A DNA stretch of 64,000 bases from Phycomyces blakesleeanus NRRL 1555(-) (Eukaryota > Mucoromycota > Mucoromycetes > Mucorales > Phycomycetaceae), in NCBI RefSeq assembly GCF_001638985.1, contig NW_017265155.1, positions 124,001 to 188,000 on the forward strand. Direction: 5' to 3'. The notes below the pieces were generated by a model. It ran no database searches, was not told the origin of the DNA, and was given only the letters and a program-made list of their open reading frames with translations. Positions 46,380 to 57,350 of this stretch are shown here, piece after piece (positions within the stretch are counted from its first letter, which is position 1; every line of letters starts with the position of its first letter). The translations under genes were made by a program, and so were the position numbers.

Positions 46380-46451
46380 TCCTCAATGGTCTAGTGGCTA
46401 GGATCCGACGCTCTCACCGTCGTGGCCGGGGTTCAATTCCCCGTTGGGGAA
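46380..46451 (+). tRNA. tRNA-Glu (anticodon CTC)
   Basis: 72 nt. Acceptor stem TCCTCAA/TTGGGGA with one T-G wobble, then discriminator A. D-arm GGTCTAGTGGCTAGGA matches box A. Anticodon stem CGACG/CGTCG is perfect, with loop CTCTCAC giving CTC. T-arm CCGGGGTTCAATTCCCCG matches box B. No intron. It is the only RNA gene recognised in the window. Confidence 0.95.
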
Positions 46452-46491
46452 AACATTTTGTCAAAATGTTAGCCAGTTTGCTATCTAAGAG

Positions 46492-46758
46492 TGTCAGACA
46501 TTATTTTGATGAATCTGTAAAATCTGAAGATAGTTAACCACAGTATAATGACTATTTCTTTAATTAAATATAAATAATAACTACTGCGGATAATGCGCAG
46601 TATTAGTTTAGAAAACTATATAAGACAATTCAATTCATATCAATAAAAAGTATATTTTATCCTCTCTTTGATTTTACATATACTCCTTGATCCCCAGTGG
46701 GTTTGACCTTTTGACTTTGTTATAGTAAAAGGAAGATTAACCCAGATTGGGAATGACA
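46492..46758 (+). mobile_element. Tandem LTR-like unit, copy 1
   Basis: 267 bp starting TGTCAGAC and ending GAATGACA, preceded and followed by AGAG. Internally it has TATATAAGAC and AATAAAAAG in promoter/polyadenylation order. It is homologous to the next unit (shared TTTAGAAAA, TATAA, TCAATAAAA, CCCAGT and ATTG-AA-GACAAGAG blocks). Confidence 0.6.
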
Positions 46759-46762
46759 AGAG

Positions 46763-47090
46763 TGTCATACCCAAATTCTTGTCAGCCAATCTGGATGACA
46801 ATTATACAGAATTCTCTTTTGAGAACAACGACCAAAGTGATTTCCTTTTGCTCACAAAAGAATTAGAAAGCACATAGCTTAACAAAAGTAGAATAGAAAC
46901 CAAAACAGACATTTATAATAACTGGGTAGGTTTAGAAAAGATATAAAAGAGGACATTATTTCATTCAATAAAAGTTATCTATCTTTCTATCCTGTTTTTA
47001 TTCTTTTATTTTTGTTTACAATTCCCAGTAGATTTTATCAATTTTGGCTGTGCTATAGCAGTGGAAGAACAATCTAGATTGAAAAGGACA
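46763..47090 (+). mobile_element. Tandem LTR-like unit, copy 2
   Basis: 328 bp starting TGTCATAC and ending AAAAGGACA, again flanked by AGAG on both sides. The unit begins 4 bp after copy 1 ends, giving a unit-AGAG-unit layout just downstream of the tRNA-Glu gene. The last AGAG also forms the end of the adjacent inverted-repeat element, so its duplication status is uncertain. Confidence 0.55.
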
Positions 47091-47372
47091 AGAGTATCTT
47101 CAGCAGTAGCTTTTATACCGCATTTAGACTTTTAGATAAAAGTTATTTTCTCAGCAATTCCTTTTATTTTATTTTATGAATAATTTATAGTTCTAAATTT
47201 TATATAGCTGCTATATTTGACAGAGATTTAAAATTTTTAGCTGAAAACACTGTCAAAAGTTATTTAAAAGTTAAAAGAATTAAATTGCTGAGTAGAGTGG
47301 CTTTTTTTATATAAAAGTGACAATTTTTGATCCCAGATAAAATAAAAGTTAGCCAACTGCTGAAGATGCTCT
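47091..47372. mobile_element. MITE-like inverted-repeat element
   Basis: 282 bp. Terminal inverted repeats AGAGTATCTTCAGCAGT (47091-47107) and its near-perfect complement at 47356-47372 (one mismatch). Weaker inverted similarity continues inward (CTCAGCAATT against AATTGCTGAG). No coding capacity. Confidence 0.6.
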
Positions 47373-47589
47373 AAGCCATTAAACTATTGATATACACACT
47401 CACTGATTTTTTTTATTTATAGTAATTTCAAGGGTGCCAAATGATTTTATTGGCTTAGAGAGTAAATCTTTAGTTTAACATATTTAAATTCAGAAGTAGC
47501 TGCACAAAATGACTAGAATTGTAACAAAAAAAAGAATGGCTGTATTTTTCAGAATATTATTTTAATTTCAGATAATACAGGATTTTAAA

Positions 47590-50500
47590 ATGAGGGGAGA
47601 AATGAAAAGGTATGAAAGAAAAATTTTATTGGTCAAACCCCATTGGGAAATAGTTCATTTTTTTTTGTTAAGTCATTTTGTTTAGTATACAATTTTGGCA
47701 ATGTTCATTAGCATCTATCAAAACACACCAAACTTCTCAACGTTGAGCAGTTTTTCTCTGCTATTGTTGCCATGCTGCAAGTGAATGTCTATAGTTTGGA
47801 CAACTTTAAGTTCTACTTCACAAATCTCTAGGAGATGGCCAAAAAGAACAACAAAAATGTTATGCACATTAGCAGTTATTACAGGAGGAGTGTATATTCA
47901 TTCAATACTATTGCTAGATATCATTTGATAGTTTTGCATATAGTATTTTTTAACAAAATTATTCATAGTGTCTCGCATAGAAATTGTTTTGACCTGACCA
48001 AGGAAGACTTGACTATTTGCTTGAAAAACATCTGCAAGTGTATTGCACAAAGTGGGAGTCAGCAAGCCGAAATTGTCACTATTAGGCTGTGACCCAAAGA
48101 AGTGCCTTCTGAATTCAGAAGATACAGATAGTTTCTATACATATTTTACAGCAGTTCATCTCACTTGCTGACTTATTCTATTCATGTTCCGCATTGCATT
48201 GTAATTGTTGTACATGAGTATTGACTACTGTTGTAATTAAGAATAAGTCTGAAGAAAATAATATAAGACCTCAGCTATTCCAGTCAAAGGTGTCTACCAA
48301 TTACTTTATTATTTAACACACAGGTTTAGCATGCATGATAGTGATTATATTTCATATGATGATATTACCATAATATGGGATACATCAGTGGATTATTATA
48401 AATATAATTATAACTTGTAAACACATTTACTTTCGATGTTAATACTTCATTGGGACTACACACATTTATATAATTAATCATACATTAATTATCCCAAGAT
48501 CATGTTGCTCTGATTAAGGCTCAGATAGGATCGATTACCTGACCCCAGTCATATAATTTTCCCAATCCAAAATAATATAAATAGCAGTAGTAGTTTAGTG
48601 TAGGAACCTCGTCAAACTTTGATACAAAATCTTTTCTCAATAAACAAAACCTACACAAGTTCTCACAAATGTTCATTTCTAATCTCAAATCTTCAATTCT
48701 TCCTCTTAAAAACTTCTTCAACTTCAACCACCACAACAGTAATATCAGCCATTATACAAATAACAGCAAATGAATTGCTTTTTAAATCTGAAAGCAACAT
48801 CTCAAGAAGTTGATTGTCTGTTTGTTTGGAAAAGATGCTCGTGAATGAACTTATTAAATTGTTTGCCATTCTCTGTCTCGTATTGGAGAACTGATCCAAA
48901 ACAAACAATGTCTTCAGCTATGTGATAGAGGAGGAGAACTTTGGGCTTGAAGATGAGATCCTGCTTGGTGTGCTTACTCTTTTTAATATGTATGTCCAAT
49001 GCAAGGAGCAGATCAGCCACTTCATTTACAACATGTTTTATCAGAACAATGCAATAATCAAAGCCTTTGCTTATTTTACGCATATACAACAAAGATGACA
49101 ATTTAGCAACTACATAGAGAGTCTTGTGAGAAGTTCGAATTTGCTATTTTCAGGAAAAAGTACTGTTGTAACATTTGGGAGCACTTGCATCAGCTGTTTG
49201 TAGCCGTGCCCAACAAACAAACCATTATGACAAAGCTAGTTTCTGAATCTTCTGTTATAGCTCTTGCAGACTCTGTAAGAACTCAGAGCTGGCTCAAGCC
49301 TTGCAATTTCTGCTGTTGACATTCTTGAGAACTTAAAAAGATAAGTGACTAGATACTGTGATAAGCCAAGTGGGATGGTGTGAAGAATTTCAATGGGCAT
49401 GTTTTTTATTGCATCAAATGCCTCAAGTCTGAGAAACTCTTTGCTGCCGTTCTTGCTATAGTTTAGACCACACCTATGCTTATACAATTCTGAATCTGTA
49501 TTGACAGTGACAAAAGCATATAAGAATTCCTTTGTTATTTTTTCAGCTCCATTATGATTGCCTGGAAGATAAGATATCTCTGCTGTGTTGTCTTTTTGAG
49601 TGCTTTGGGGTGCTTCTAAATGACATTTCCTACAGAAATGCTTTCTCAATGTTTTACTGTGCATAGCAAGTTGCGATTGCCAAGGATTATCACCCATGAA
49701 CACCAGCAGAGGAGCTACAACCAGAACATCTTCATCATGATCTTTGGAGTACATCACAATTCCTTTCTCCAATTCCACAAAATCATCAACAATCAGGGGC
49801 AGCATCTCAATAGCATTCAACACATGATTTGAGGTGAAAATGAATATCACATTCTCTCAATTATTTCTCACCTCAAGAGATATCACAGCAAAATAGATGA
49901 GATAGCTATTGTATTTGTTGTATTGCTTTGAAAAGTTTCTGGAAGTGTCATCAGAATACAAATTCAGTGAGCAAATAACTACTTTCATTAACCTGTCTCT
50001 GGGAAGTCTTATCTTAAATCTTTCAACAAAGGACGTGTTGAGTCACAATTGAGACTGAATACCAACAAGAGTGTCATAAACAATCTCAGAAGAGCAGAAA
50101 GAAACAGATGAACCACATCTGAGAAAAAGATTGCTGTCTTTCTGAACAATAGACAGGATCTTATCAACTTCAATAGTATACTTAAGGAGGGAGACAGCAA
50201 AATTTGTGGATCTATGACACAACCAGAAGTAAGCATCATCTCAATGACTTAGCATAGTACCATGATCACCATACACTTGGAAGACATTGGCATATGTAGA
50301 TCTGTTTTTTGTATAAAACTTCTCTAAGAAGAACCGATTTGACTACCCTTGTACTTCAACAACACTACCTACCCAATAATCCGAACCTTCAGATATAATC
50401 ATTGGGTTTTGAAACATGGGATTTTCCTTGTACTTGGTGCCTTGGTTGAGGTTCAACCATTGATTTTCAGTGAAATCAGAAAGTGATGACATCTGCGCCG

Positions 50501-51547
50501 TTTTTCCTGGACATGCCAGAATATGCCTGATATACTCAGATGGTTTGTTGATTGAAAATTCATGGCATTGGCCTTTTCGATTTACGGCAGTGCATGTTGT
50601 TGTCGGAAATACTGGGATCTCATTCTTCTTTCACAAGTGATAGTTTATCACTGCGTCAGGCTTTGTAAAATCCAATTTCTCTATTGCAAACATGATTTTC
50701 TTGATCGATCTTTCAGAAGAAAGATCTTTATTGCTATGGAACAAGACATGTAAGATAAATGCTGCCTTGGATTTGAAAGGACTGATATATTCAGAAAAAC
50801 ACTCAGTATTGTTCTCTTGATGGTAGAATGTTTGTGTGCTGCTATCTCCATCCAAATAGACATTCATGGTTGCAGCTATAGGGTTAGCACCTATAAAAAC
50901 TGCTTCCATTTCAGCATCAAGATTCAGAACATCACTTTCAACATTAAAGTCTGCACTTTCCCCATTGCTTGACATGACTTCATCATCACAAAAGTACTAG
51001 TCAAGTAAGTCATCACAAGATTGGTCACTATAAGTAATTAAATAAGTGGTAAGCATTTGTATTTTACAGTATTAACTAAGAAAGCTCACTTTGATATATC
51101 ATCCTCACTATCATCAGAAGTACACATGCTATAGAAATTCTGAGGTGACTCTAAGATGAACTCCATTTGCATAGACATGTTGTCAGTTTCTGGGGTGATG
51201 ACTGCAGATGAAGACGGTTCTCTCAAGTTTACACTGCTAATATTGGAGTAAGTTCAAAACTGGCTGTATTTTTTTAGAATTTCTATAATATAAAAGATTA
51301 CTAACTTTCTTCTCAAAAGAATTCTTTCATATTACTCAGTTTCCTTTGATTGACATTTATTAAAATGTCTTCTAAAGGCATTTAACGTCTCGTATATCTT
51401 TGGCTTTGAGCAAACAGTGCATACAAGTTCTCTGTTTGCAGTAGAATTGATGCTGAGAAATTTATTTCTCTTTGTGGAAAAAGTGTTCTGCATGTTCAAA
51501 ATATTGAAGTGCAAGAGGTAGAAAATGCTAATTAATTCCATGCCCAC
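47590..51547 (-). pseudogene. Heavily decayed DDE transposase gene (family C, copy 3)
   Basis: Pieces in order from the 5' side: a finger-like exon (CTVCSKPKIYETLNAFRRHF, about 51440-51350), KAAFILHVLFHSNKDLSSER at 50760-50690, an LNLYSDDTSRNF-type core at about 49990-49910, then the open part 49850-49236 (LLVFMGDNPWQSQLAM, MPIEILHTIPLGLSQYLV). 49101-48802 carries ENGKQFNKFIHEHLFQTN. After the inserted LTR at 48206-48738 only traces of the C-terminus remain; the outer DNA at about 47590-47720 matches the end of copy 2 (29470-29570). Many stops and shifts are present. Confidence 0.65.
48206..48738 (+). mobile_element. Solo LTR, family 1, copy B (inside family C transposase)
   Basis: 533 bp, TGTTGT...ACAACA, with perfect 5-bp duplications GTAAT on both sides. 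It interrupts the decayed transposase just after a segment equivalent to KQFICRHLCNG in copy 2. Confidence 0.95.
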
Positions 51548-51911
51548 AATATCCTTAATTATGCTAAAAGAAGACTGCTAAAAACAGTCCTACTTGAGAA
51601 GATACCAGATAATTTTCTTTGTTTACTTGCATTCTTTTCTTTTCTTTTATGTTTTCATTACTGTAAAGTAAGTCCAAAGTGTAATCTAATCAAAAGTTAT
51701 TCTTTACTACATTTAAAGCACTCAAGTAAGTACACTACATAATATGTAGCTTTTTAATTAATATTAATTCAAGATTTTTAATAGATTAATAATTAGATTG
51801 CAATATAGAAATGTAATAAAAAATTACTTGAAGATTTTTTAAAATATTTGTTAAGACTTATAAGGTATGTACTCAAAATATAACTGAACCAACTATGATC
51901 TTCACTCTAAT

Positions 51912-52443
51912 TGTTGTGGTGGTTGAAGTTGAAGAAGTTTTTAAGAGGAAGAATTGAAGATTTGAAATTAGGAACGAAGATTCGTGAGAACTTGTGTAGG
52001 TTTTGTTTATTGAGAAAGATTTTGTATCAAAGTTTGACGAGGTTCCTACACTGAACTACTACTGCTATTTATATTGTTTTGGATTGGGAAAATTATATGA
52101 CTGGGGTCAGGTAATCGATCCTATCTGAGCCTTAATCAGAGCAACGTGATCTTGGGATAATTAATGTATGATTAATTATATAAATGTGTGTAGTCCCAAT
52201 GAAGTATTAACATCGAAAGTAAATGTGTTTATGAGTTATAATTATGCTTATAATAATCCACTGATGTATCCCATATTATGGTGATATCATCATATGAAAT
52301 ATAATCACTATCATGCATGCTAAACCTGTGTGTTAAATAATAAAGTAATCAGTAGACACCTTTGACTGGAATAGCTGAGGCCTTATATTATTTCCTTCAG
52401 ACTTATTCTCAATTACAGCAGTAGTCAATACTCATTTACAACA
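51912..52443 (-). mobile_element. Solo LTR, family 1, copy D
   Basis: 532 bp in reverse orientation, TGTTGTGG...ACAACA, flanked by perfect CTAAT duplications. It lies only 145 bp from copy E, in the same orientation. Confidence 0.95.
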
Positions 52444-53216
52444 CTAATGATCATGCCAATATTTAGGTAAACTGATCATAATATGTTTGTATCTATCCAA
52501 TATCAAGATAATTTCAATGCTTTTTATTAGCAAATAACATTTTAATAATTTATTTTTTTTCTTTCATAGTTAGTTTTCCTATATCTAGTGTTGTGTTGGT
52601 TGAAGTTGAAGAAGTTTTAAGAAGCAGAATTAAAGATTTGAGATGAGGAACAAAGATTCATGAGAACTTGTGTAGGGTTTGTTTATTGAGAAAGATTTGG
52701 TATCAAAATTTGACGAGGTTCCTACACTGAACTACTACTGCTATTTATATTATTTTGGATTGGGAAAATTATATGACTGGGGTCAGGTAATCGATCCTAT
52801 CTGAGCCTTAATCAGAGCAACATGATCTTGGGATAATTAATGTATGATTAATTATATAAATGTGTGTAGTCCCAATGAAGTATTAACATCGAAAGTAAAT
52901 GTGTTTACAAGTTATAATTATATTTATAATAATCCACTGATGTATCCCATATTATGGTAATATCATCATATGAAATATAATCACTATCATGCATGCTAAA
53001 CCTGTATGTTAAATAATAAAGTAATTGATAGACACCTTTGACTGGAATAGCTGAGGCCTTATATTAGGGTGTTTCAGCAGTTTTAGATGTTTAGATTTTA
53101 CTTTTGCAGTGATTTAATACAATGACCAATGACAGCTAATATCTAAAAAATCAATTGAGTGCCCTTAACAATTACTTATAATATAGAACTTACTATATTA
53201 GGATATTTTAGATAAA

Positions 53217-53272
53217 GATATCTATAGATGAAGATATCTATAGATGAAGGCATCTACAGATATAGAAATTGA
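53217..53272 (+). repeat. Subterminal tandem repeat of the Harbinger element
   Basis: About three degenerate copies of a GATATCTATAGATGAA unit lie 150 bp inside the left terminal repeat. Such repeats may be binding sites for the Myb-like protein; this is inference. Confidence 0.6.
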
Positions 53273-53484
53273 GCTTTAACATTACTTTCAGATGCTATAT
53301 TATTAAATAGATGTATTCTATATAAAATCCTAATTTAAATAAATTAATAAACATAACTGTAAAATACACCTTTCTTACCCTTACATTTCTAATTTAAAAT
53401 ATAAGCACCAAGAACTATATGTCTATATATATATAAAGTATACGTCTTTACAAATATATCATGTACTCATATAAGATTATGTAG

Positions 53485-54503
53485 CCATCACCAGAAGAAG
53501 AACATTCAAACGCTGGGATAACAATAATGGTGATAAGCCATCATCCATCCAGATTCTCATTAATTGGCTTACTGATGTAAGCAACTACTCTTGCTGGAAA
53601 GATGGTGATTCTAGTGGTAAAACAAAAGAGGTTCTTTGCTCGGAAATCAGAGAAATCATGGTCGAAAATGGTATTACCAACCGGAGTAATGGTGACATTC
53701 GCAGCAAGATTCAGTACTTGCATGATAAGTTTAAGGATGCCACCAACTTTCTAAATGGAACTGGGCAAGGCATTCTGAATGATATTGATGAAAGTGGCAA
53801 AACTCTAGAGGAAGCTGCAAAGACACTTGAAGGTATACTTGTATGCTCAATTTATATATCAATAAAAGAGGGGCTTCTAATAAATAATAAATTTTCATTA
53901 TGGCTGTTAGAGAAAGTAAAGCAAAAATGCACTTACTACTATGACCTTAAGTGTGTAATGCTTCATAAACCATCAGTTAACCTGCCATTTCCAATGACAA
54001 GTGGTGACCCAATTGATGTCTCTGGGGTGTACAAAGAGGCTTGTAGTCATGAAGAAGTTGATGCTGAAGATGAAGTAGAATTTGACGCAGAAGTTCAAGA
54101 TAATGAATAATTGGACAAGACACTTCCAGTCTACCATCTGTCTGCCATGTCTTCCGGTTCCCAAAAACCTTCCAAGTGGGCCAGACAAACGATTGATGCA
54201 AGCATCTCAGAGATTGTAGAAGAGTCTGTCAAGCTGAATTGTATTCACGTTGAGCTGATGCAGAAGAAGTTTGAAGCTGAAGCCGAGGTTAATGAAAGAC
54301 AGCTTTGCCACCAGGAGATTGTGCATGAAGACAGAATGATAATGGAGGAGAGGCAGCTGAACATTAAAGCAAAGTGGGTAGAGAATGAAGCAAAGCAGTT
54401 AGAAAATGATTGTATTCAAAGCAAGCTTCAATACATTGCTAAGTTGGAGAGTTTAGAACTTTCCAAAGAGTATATATTGAAAAAGTTGGATATAAAACTT
54501 TAA
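53485..54503 (+). pseudogene. Harbinger Myb/SANT-like DNA-binding protein, one internal stop
   Basis: In Harbinger elements this partner carries the transposase to the nucleus and the transposon ends. A trihelix-like domain is visible early: IQILINWLTDVSNYSCWKDG, then GKTKEVLCSEIREIM and IRSKIQYLHDKFKDATNFL. A GT-AG intron (53832 to about 53909) joins TLE to EKVKQKCTYYYDLK. An acidic stretch precedes a TAA at 54108-54110, after which the same frame continues as a long coiled coil (ERQLCHQEIVHEDRMIMEER) to 54503. The single stop probably marks decay. The start codon is unresolved; coding is visible from about 53485. Confidence 0.7.
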
Positions 54504-54561
54504 TAAAACATATTATATACTAGACAATCAAGTTATGTAAGAGTAAAAATGCGTTTGAGGT

Positions 54562-55867
54562 TTATTGTTCCAAGATAATGTGCTTTATTCTTTCCCTCTT
54601 ATCTTTACCCAATTCTACTTTATATAAGTTTTCTCTATGCTCATTATCATTCTTATCCTCACTATCATTCTCATCAGTATCATCATAAGAAAGTCCCCGG
54701 AGGTTGGTATCACCACGTTTCAATAAAAGGTTGTGTAGGATACAGCAATATCTAATCTATATCCCAATCTTAGCCACATCGTATTTGTTTTTCACCAAGA
54801 TCCATAAGCTTTTCAAGGATTGGAACCTCCCTTTTAGAATACCAATGCAATGTTCAATCTTGACCTGTGCATTGACATGCTTGTAGTTAAATTGCTTGTT
54901 TTCTGCTGATATCAATCCATTTTGCGGCTTCTTATAGGTAGATATAATGATATGACTCGGTGCATATGCTAAATCCCCCAACAGGTATTGATCCCCAGAA
55001 AAATATTGGCCAGGATTTCTTGCCATATGTGTATTTGCAAATACATGAGCATCATGGGAGCACCCTGGCCATCCAGTATGACAATATCTTATAACCTTTT
55101 CGTCATCACATATAATGGTTGCTGAAATACAGTAATGAGACTTTCAACTGTAAAAGTCTTCTCCTTTCCAGGTTGGCTTATATTCTAGGCCAATCAAGAT
55201 TCCGTCTACAAAGCCCAGGCAAGAAAGAAAGCATGTTGTCTCTTCAATTCTTCTACTGATATTGCTACGGTCTAACTGATCAGGCCAAACCACAGTGCTA
55301 GTCTCTAATGACATTATGACAGTGAGAAATCTTTCTGTATAGCAGCAAACTGATCCTTCTATGCAATGAGATATATATAAGTATCAAGGTATGTACACTG
55401 CATATAATAGTTGAGAAACAGTAAAAGTTATCACTGATACACATTGATTGTGCAGTGCAACCCACAGAAGCACCATTTCCATGTGTACCTAGCCGCTCTA
55501 AGACCACCATCATCTGAATCATTGGTTCTGGCTGCTTCTTGCGGGGATCACTTTTGAAAACCCAATGGCTCTTTATCATTCTAAGTATTGCATGGAAAGA
55601 GTATTTATTCATGCGGAATTCCTGTCTGAATCGGTCATCATATAATTGATATAAAAGCCAGTCTATTCTGCTTGGAGCTCGTTGAATACGGAGTCTTGGG
55701 GAAAGGTATCTGTTTTCAAGCACAATCTGATACATTAAAAGTTCAGAGATGTCCTTAACGATATTTAATATGGATGTATTCAGAGAAAGCTGTCTTTCGA
55801 TAAGCTTTTTGAGAATCTTCTCTTTCAGATCTCTGAGAATAATCTGTCTATCATTTAATGTAGGCAT
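54562..55867 (-). pseudogene. HARBI1-like DDE transposase of the Harbinger element
   Basis: Starts at 55867 (MPTLNDRQI). Motifs: QEFRMNKYSFHAILRMIKSH, LERLGTHGNGASV, then an intron of about 90 nt after SMCI (GTGATAAC donor, GCATAG acceptor), FVDGILIGLEYKP (first D), GDQYLLGDLAYAP (second D) and VKIEHCIGILKGRFQSL (E). Two in-frame stops break it: TGA after GEDFYS and TAG after VAKIGI. Both are one transition from a sense codon. The C-terminal tail is acidic and ends at TAA 54562-54564. It is convergent with the Myb-like gene. Confidence 0.8.
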
Positions 55868-55990
55868 TCTGAATAAGAGGTCAAGTTGTTAAAAGAAAAC
55901 GTAGGGAAGAAACAGAGAAAACATAGAGAACATAATCAATTATGCTTAAATTTGTTTGTTAAAAAATTAAATTCTGCAATCTCTAAACCT

Positions 55991-56035
55991 CAATCTATAA
56001 ACAACTAATGATAGTGCCTAGTTGTTTATAGATTG
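55991..56035. repeat. Perfect 17-bp hairpin near the right end of the Harbinger element
   Basis: CAATCTATAAACAACTA (55991-56007) and its exact complement (56019-56035) are separated by an 11-nt loop. Confidence 0.9.
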
Positions 56036-56189
56036 AAAATATCTCAAATTTAGATTACTGATATCCAATCATTTAATAAATTAAATCACTGTAAAAGTAA
56101 AATCTAAACATCTAAAACTGCTAAAACACCCTATTATTTTATTTAGACTTATTCTCAATTACAGCAGTAGTCAATACTCATTTACAACA

Positions 56190-56805
56190 TCTGGCTTTTA
56201 GAATATTCAAAGTATTGTTCTATTCTATGTATGCTATTGTTATATAATAGCTACTATTGCAGAGATTCAATTATTGTAGAATAGCTACTATTTTATAGGA
56301 TGCATAATTTTAAGATTATTATTTTTTGAAATCAATAAAATATTTTTTAAAACAATTTCTTTTCCATAATTTCACCCTCATCATCCAACCTCCCATATTT
56401 TCTGCTTTTGATAAATCACTTTTTGAAAAAGTTCTGTGTTTCCTTGTTCTGTATAAGAAAATTTAGCGCGGTCAACTTTATTTCAAAAAACAGCAGCTGG
56501 TCTTTAAAAAAACCAGTAGATGTTTAGGTGTAGATTAAGTAAATTTCCAAATTTGTGAAAATATTGTAACTCCGATGTTTTTCTTCCTTTTAAAGCTATC
56601 TGCTGAAGATTTATTGACTATCTAAGCTTTTAAAGCTAAATCTTAGCCTCTGAATTCTTAAAGACATATTTACTTCACATTTTTTAAGTTCTATAGCATA
56701 AAATATAGAAGGAGGCCCTTGGCTAACATGTAATATAATGTCAATCAGAAATGTAAATTAGTTCTTTGTAAAACTTATTATATTTGACATGATATCAATT
56801 ATTAG
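56190..56805. other. AT-rich stretch without genes
   Basis: No open frame of note and no recognisable element between LTR family 1 copy E and LTR family 3 copy 1. Confidence 0.45.
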
Positions 56806-57350
56806 TGTGGTATTTCAGATACCAAACAATAGAAAAAATAATAAATTTGATAATAGAGACGTATAGAAATACTTTGAAACTGTATATAAGTTGTCCTTTA
56901 TTCATAAATAAAAAGTGTTTCTTTTTATAAGAAAACACAATCTGCTCTTGTCATTATGTCTTAGTTTCTTAAGACTTTCTTTCTTTAATATATTTGATTA
57001 TTAGAGTGTATTTACTGCTTAACTAGTGTCAGTGTTACAATTGTGACATCAAGTCATAAATCATACTTCTTTAGCTCTTAGCTATTCTTTTCTCTTTTAC
57101 CCTAAAGCTTTAGGACTTTTTACTAAATTAACTCCATATCAATCTGACACAGTTTACCTGGCAGTATGATATAATTATCTTAACAATCTTTAAGATATTA
57201 TCTACAGTACTAACTGTAATAATTATTGGGCTAATTACTTAATCATTTATATATATTTTATACTGACAAGATGATAGCTACTACGCTATCCCAATATGAG
57301 TATGTTCTTATATGTGATAAATCCAACATCCAAGTGTCTGGATCACCACA
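56806..57350 (-). mobile_element. LTR family 3, copy 1 (reverse orientation)
   Basis: 545 bp, TGTGGT...ACCACA. Near-identical in inverted orientation to 59678-60220. Flanks ATTAG and AGTAC do not match, so the target duplication is lost or the copy is rearranged. Most CpGs of the other copy are TpG or CpA here. Confidence 0.8.

Larger units (their letters stand above)
53067..56131. mobile_element. PIF/Harbinger DNA transposon
   Basis: 3065 bp. Terminal inverted repeats of about 50 bp begin GGGTGTTTCAGCAGTTTTAG and end with the matching complement (CTAAAACTGCTAAAACACCC). The element encodes a Myb/SANT-like protein and a HARBI1-like transposase, the two-gene plan of this superfamily. By comparison with intact LTR copies the target duplication is TATTA (5 bp), whereas 3 bp is usual. 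Confidence 0.9.
52589..56189 (-). mobile_element. Solo LTR, family 1, copy E, split by a Harbinger element
   Basis: The LTR parts are 52589-53066 and 56137-56189, together 531 bp. The outer flanks are TCTAG and TCTGG, a 5-bp duplication with one mismatch. The intervening 53067-56131 plus one TATTA copy is the later insertion. The right-hand piece continues exactly where the left one stops when aligned to the intact copies. Confidence 0.92.

Noticed and set aside
52589..56189. Two LTR fragments as separate truncated LTRs
   Set aside because: They are complementary parts of one 531-bp LTR, with matching outer flanks and a transposon between them.
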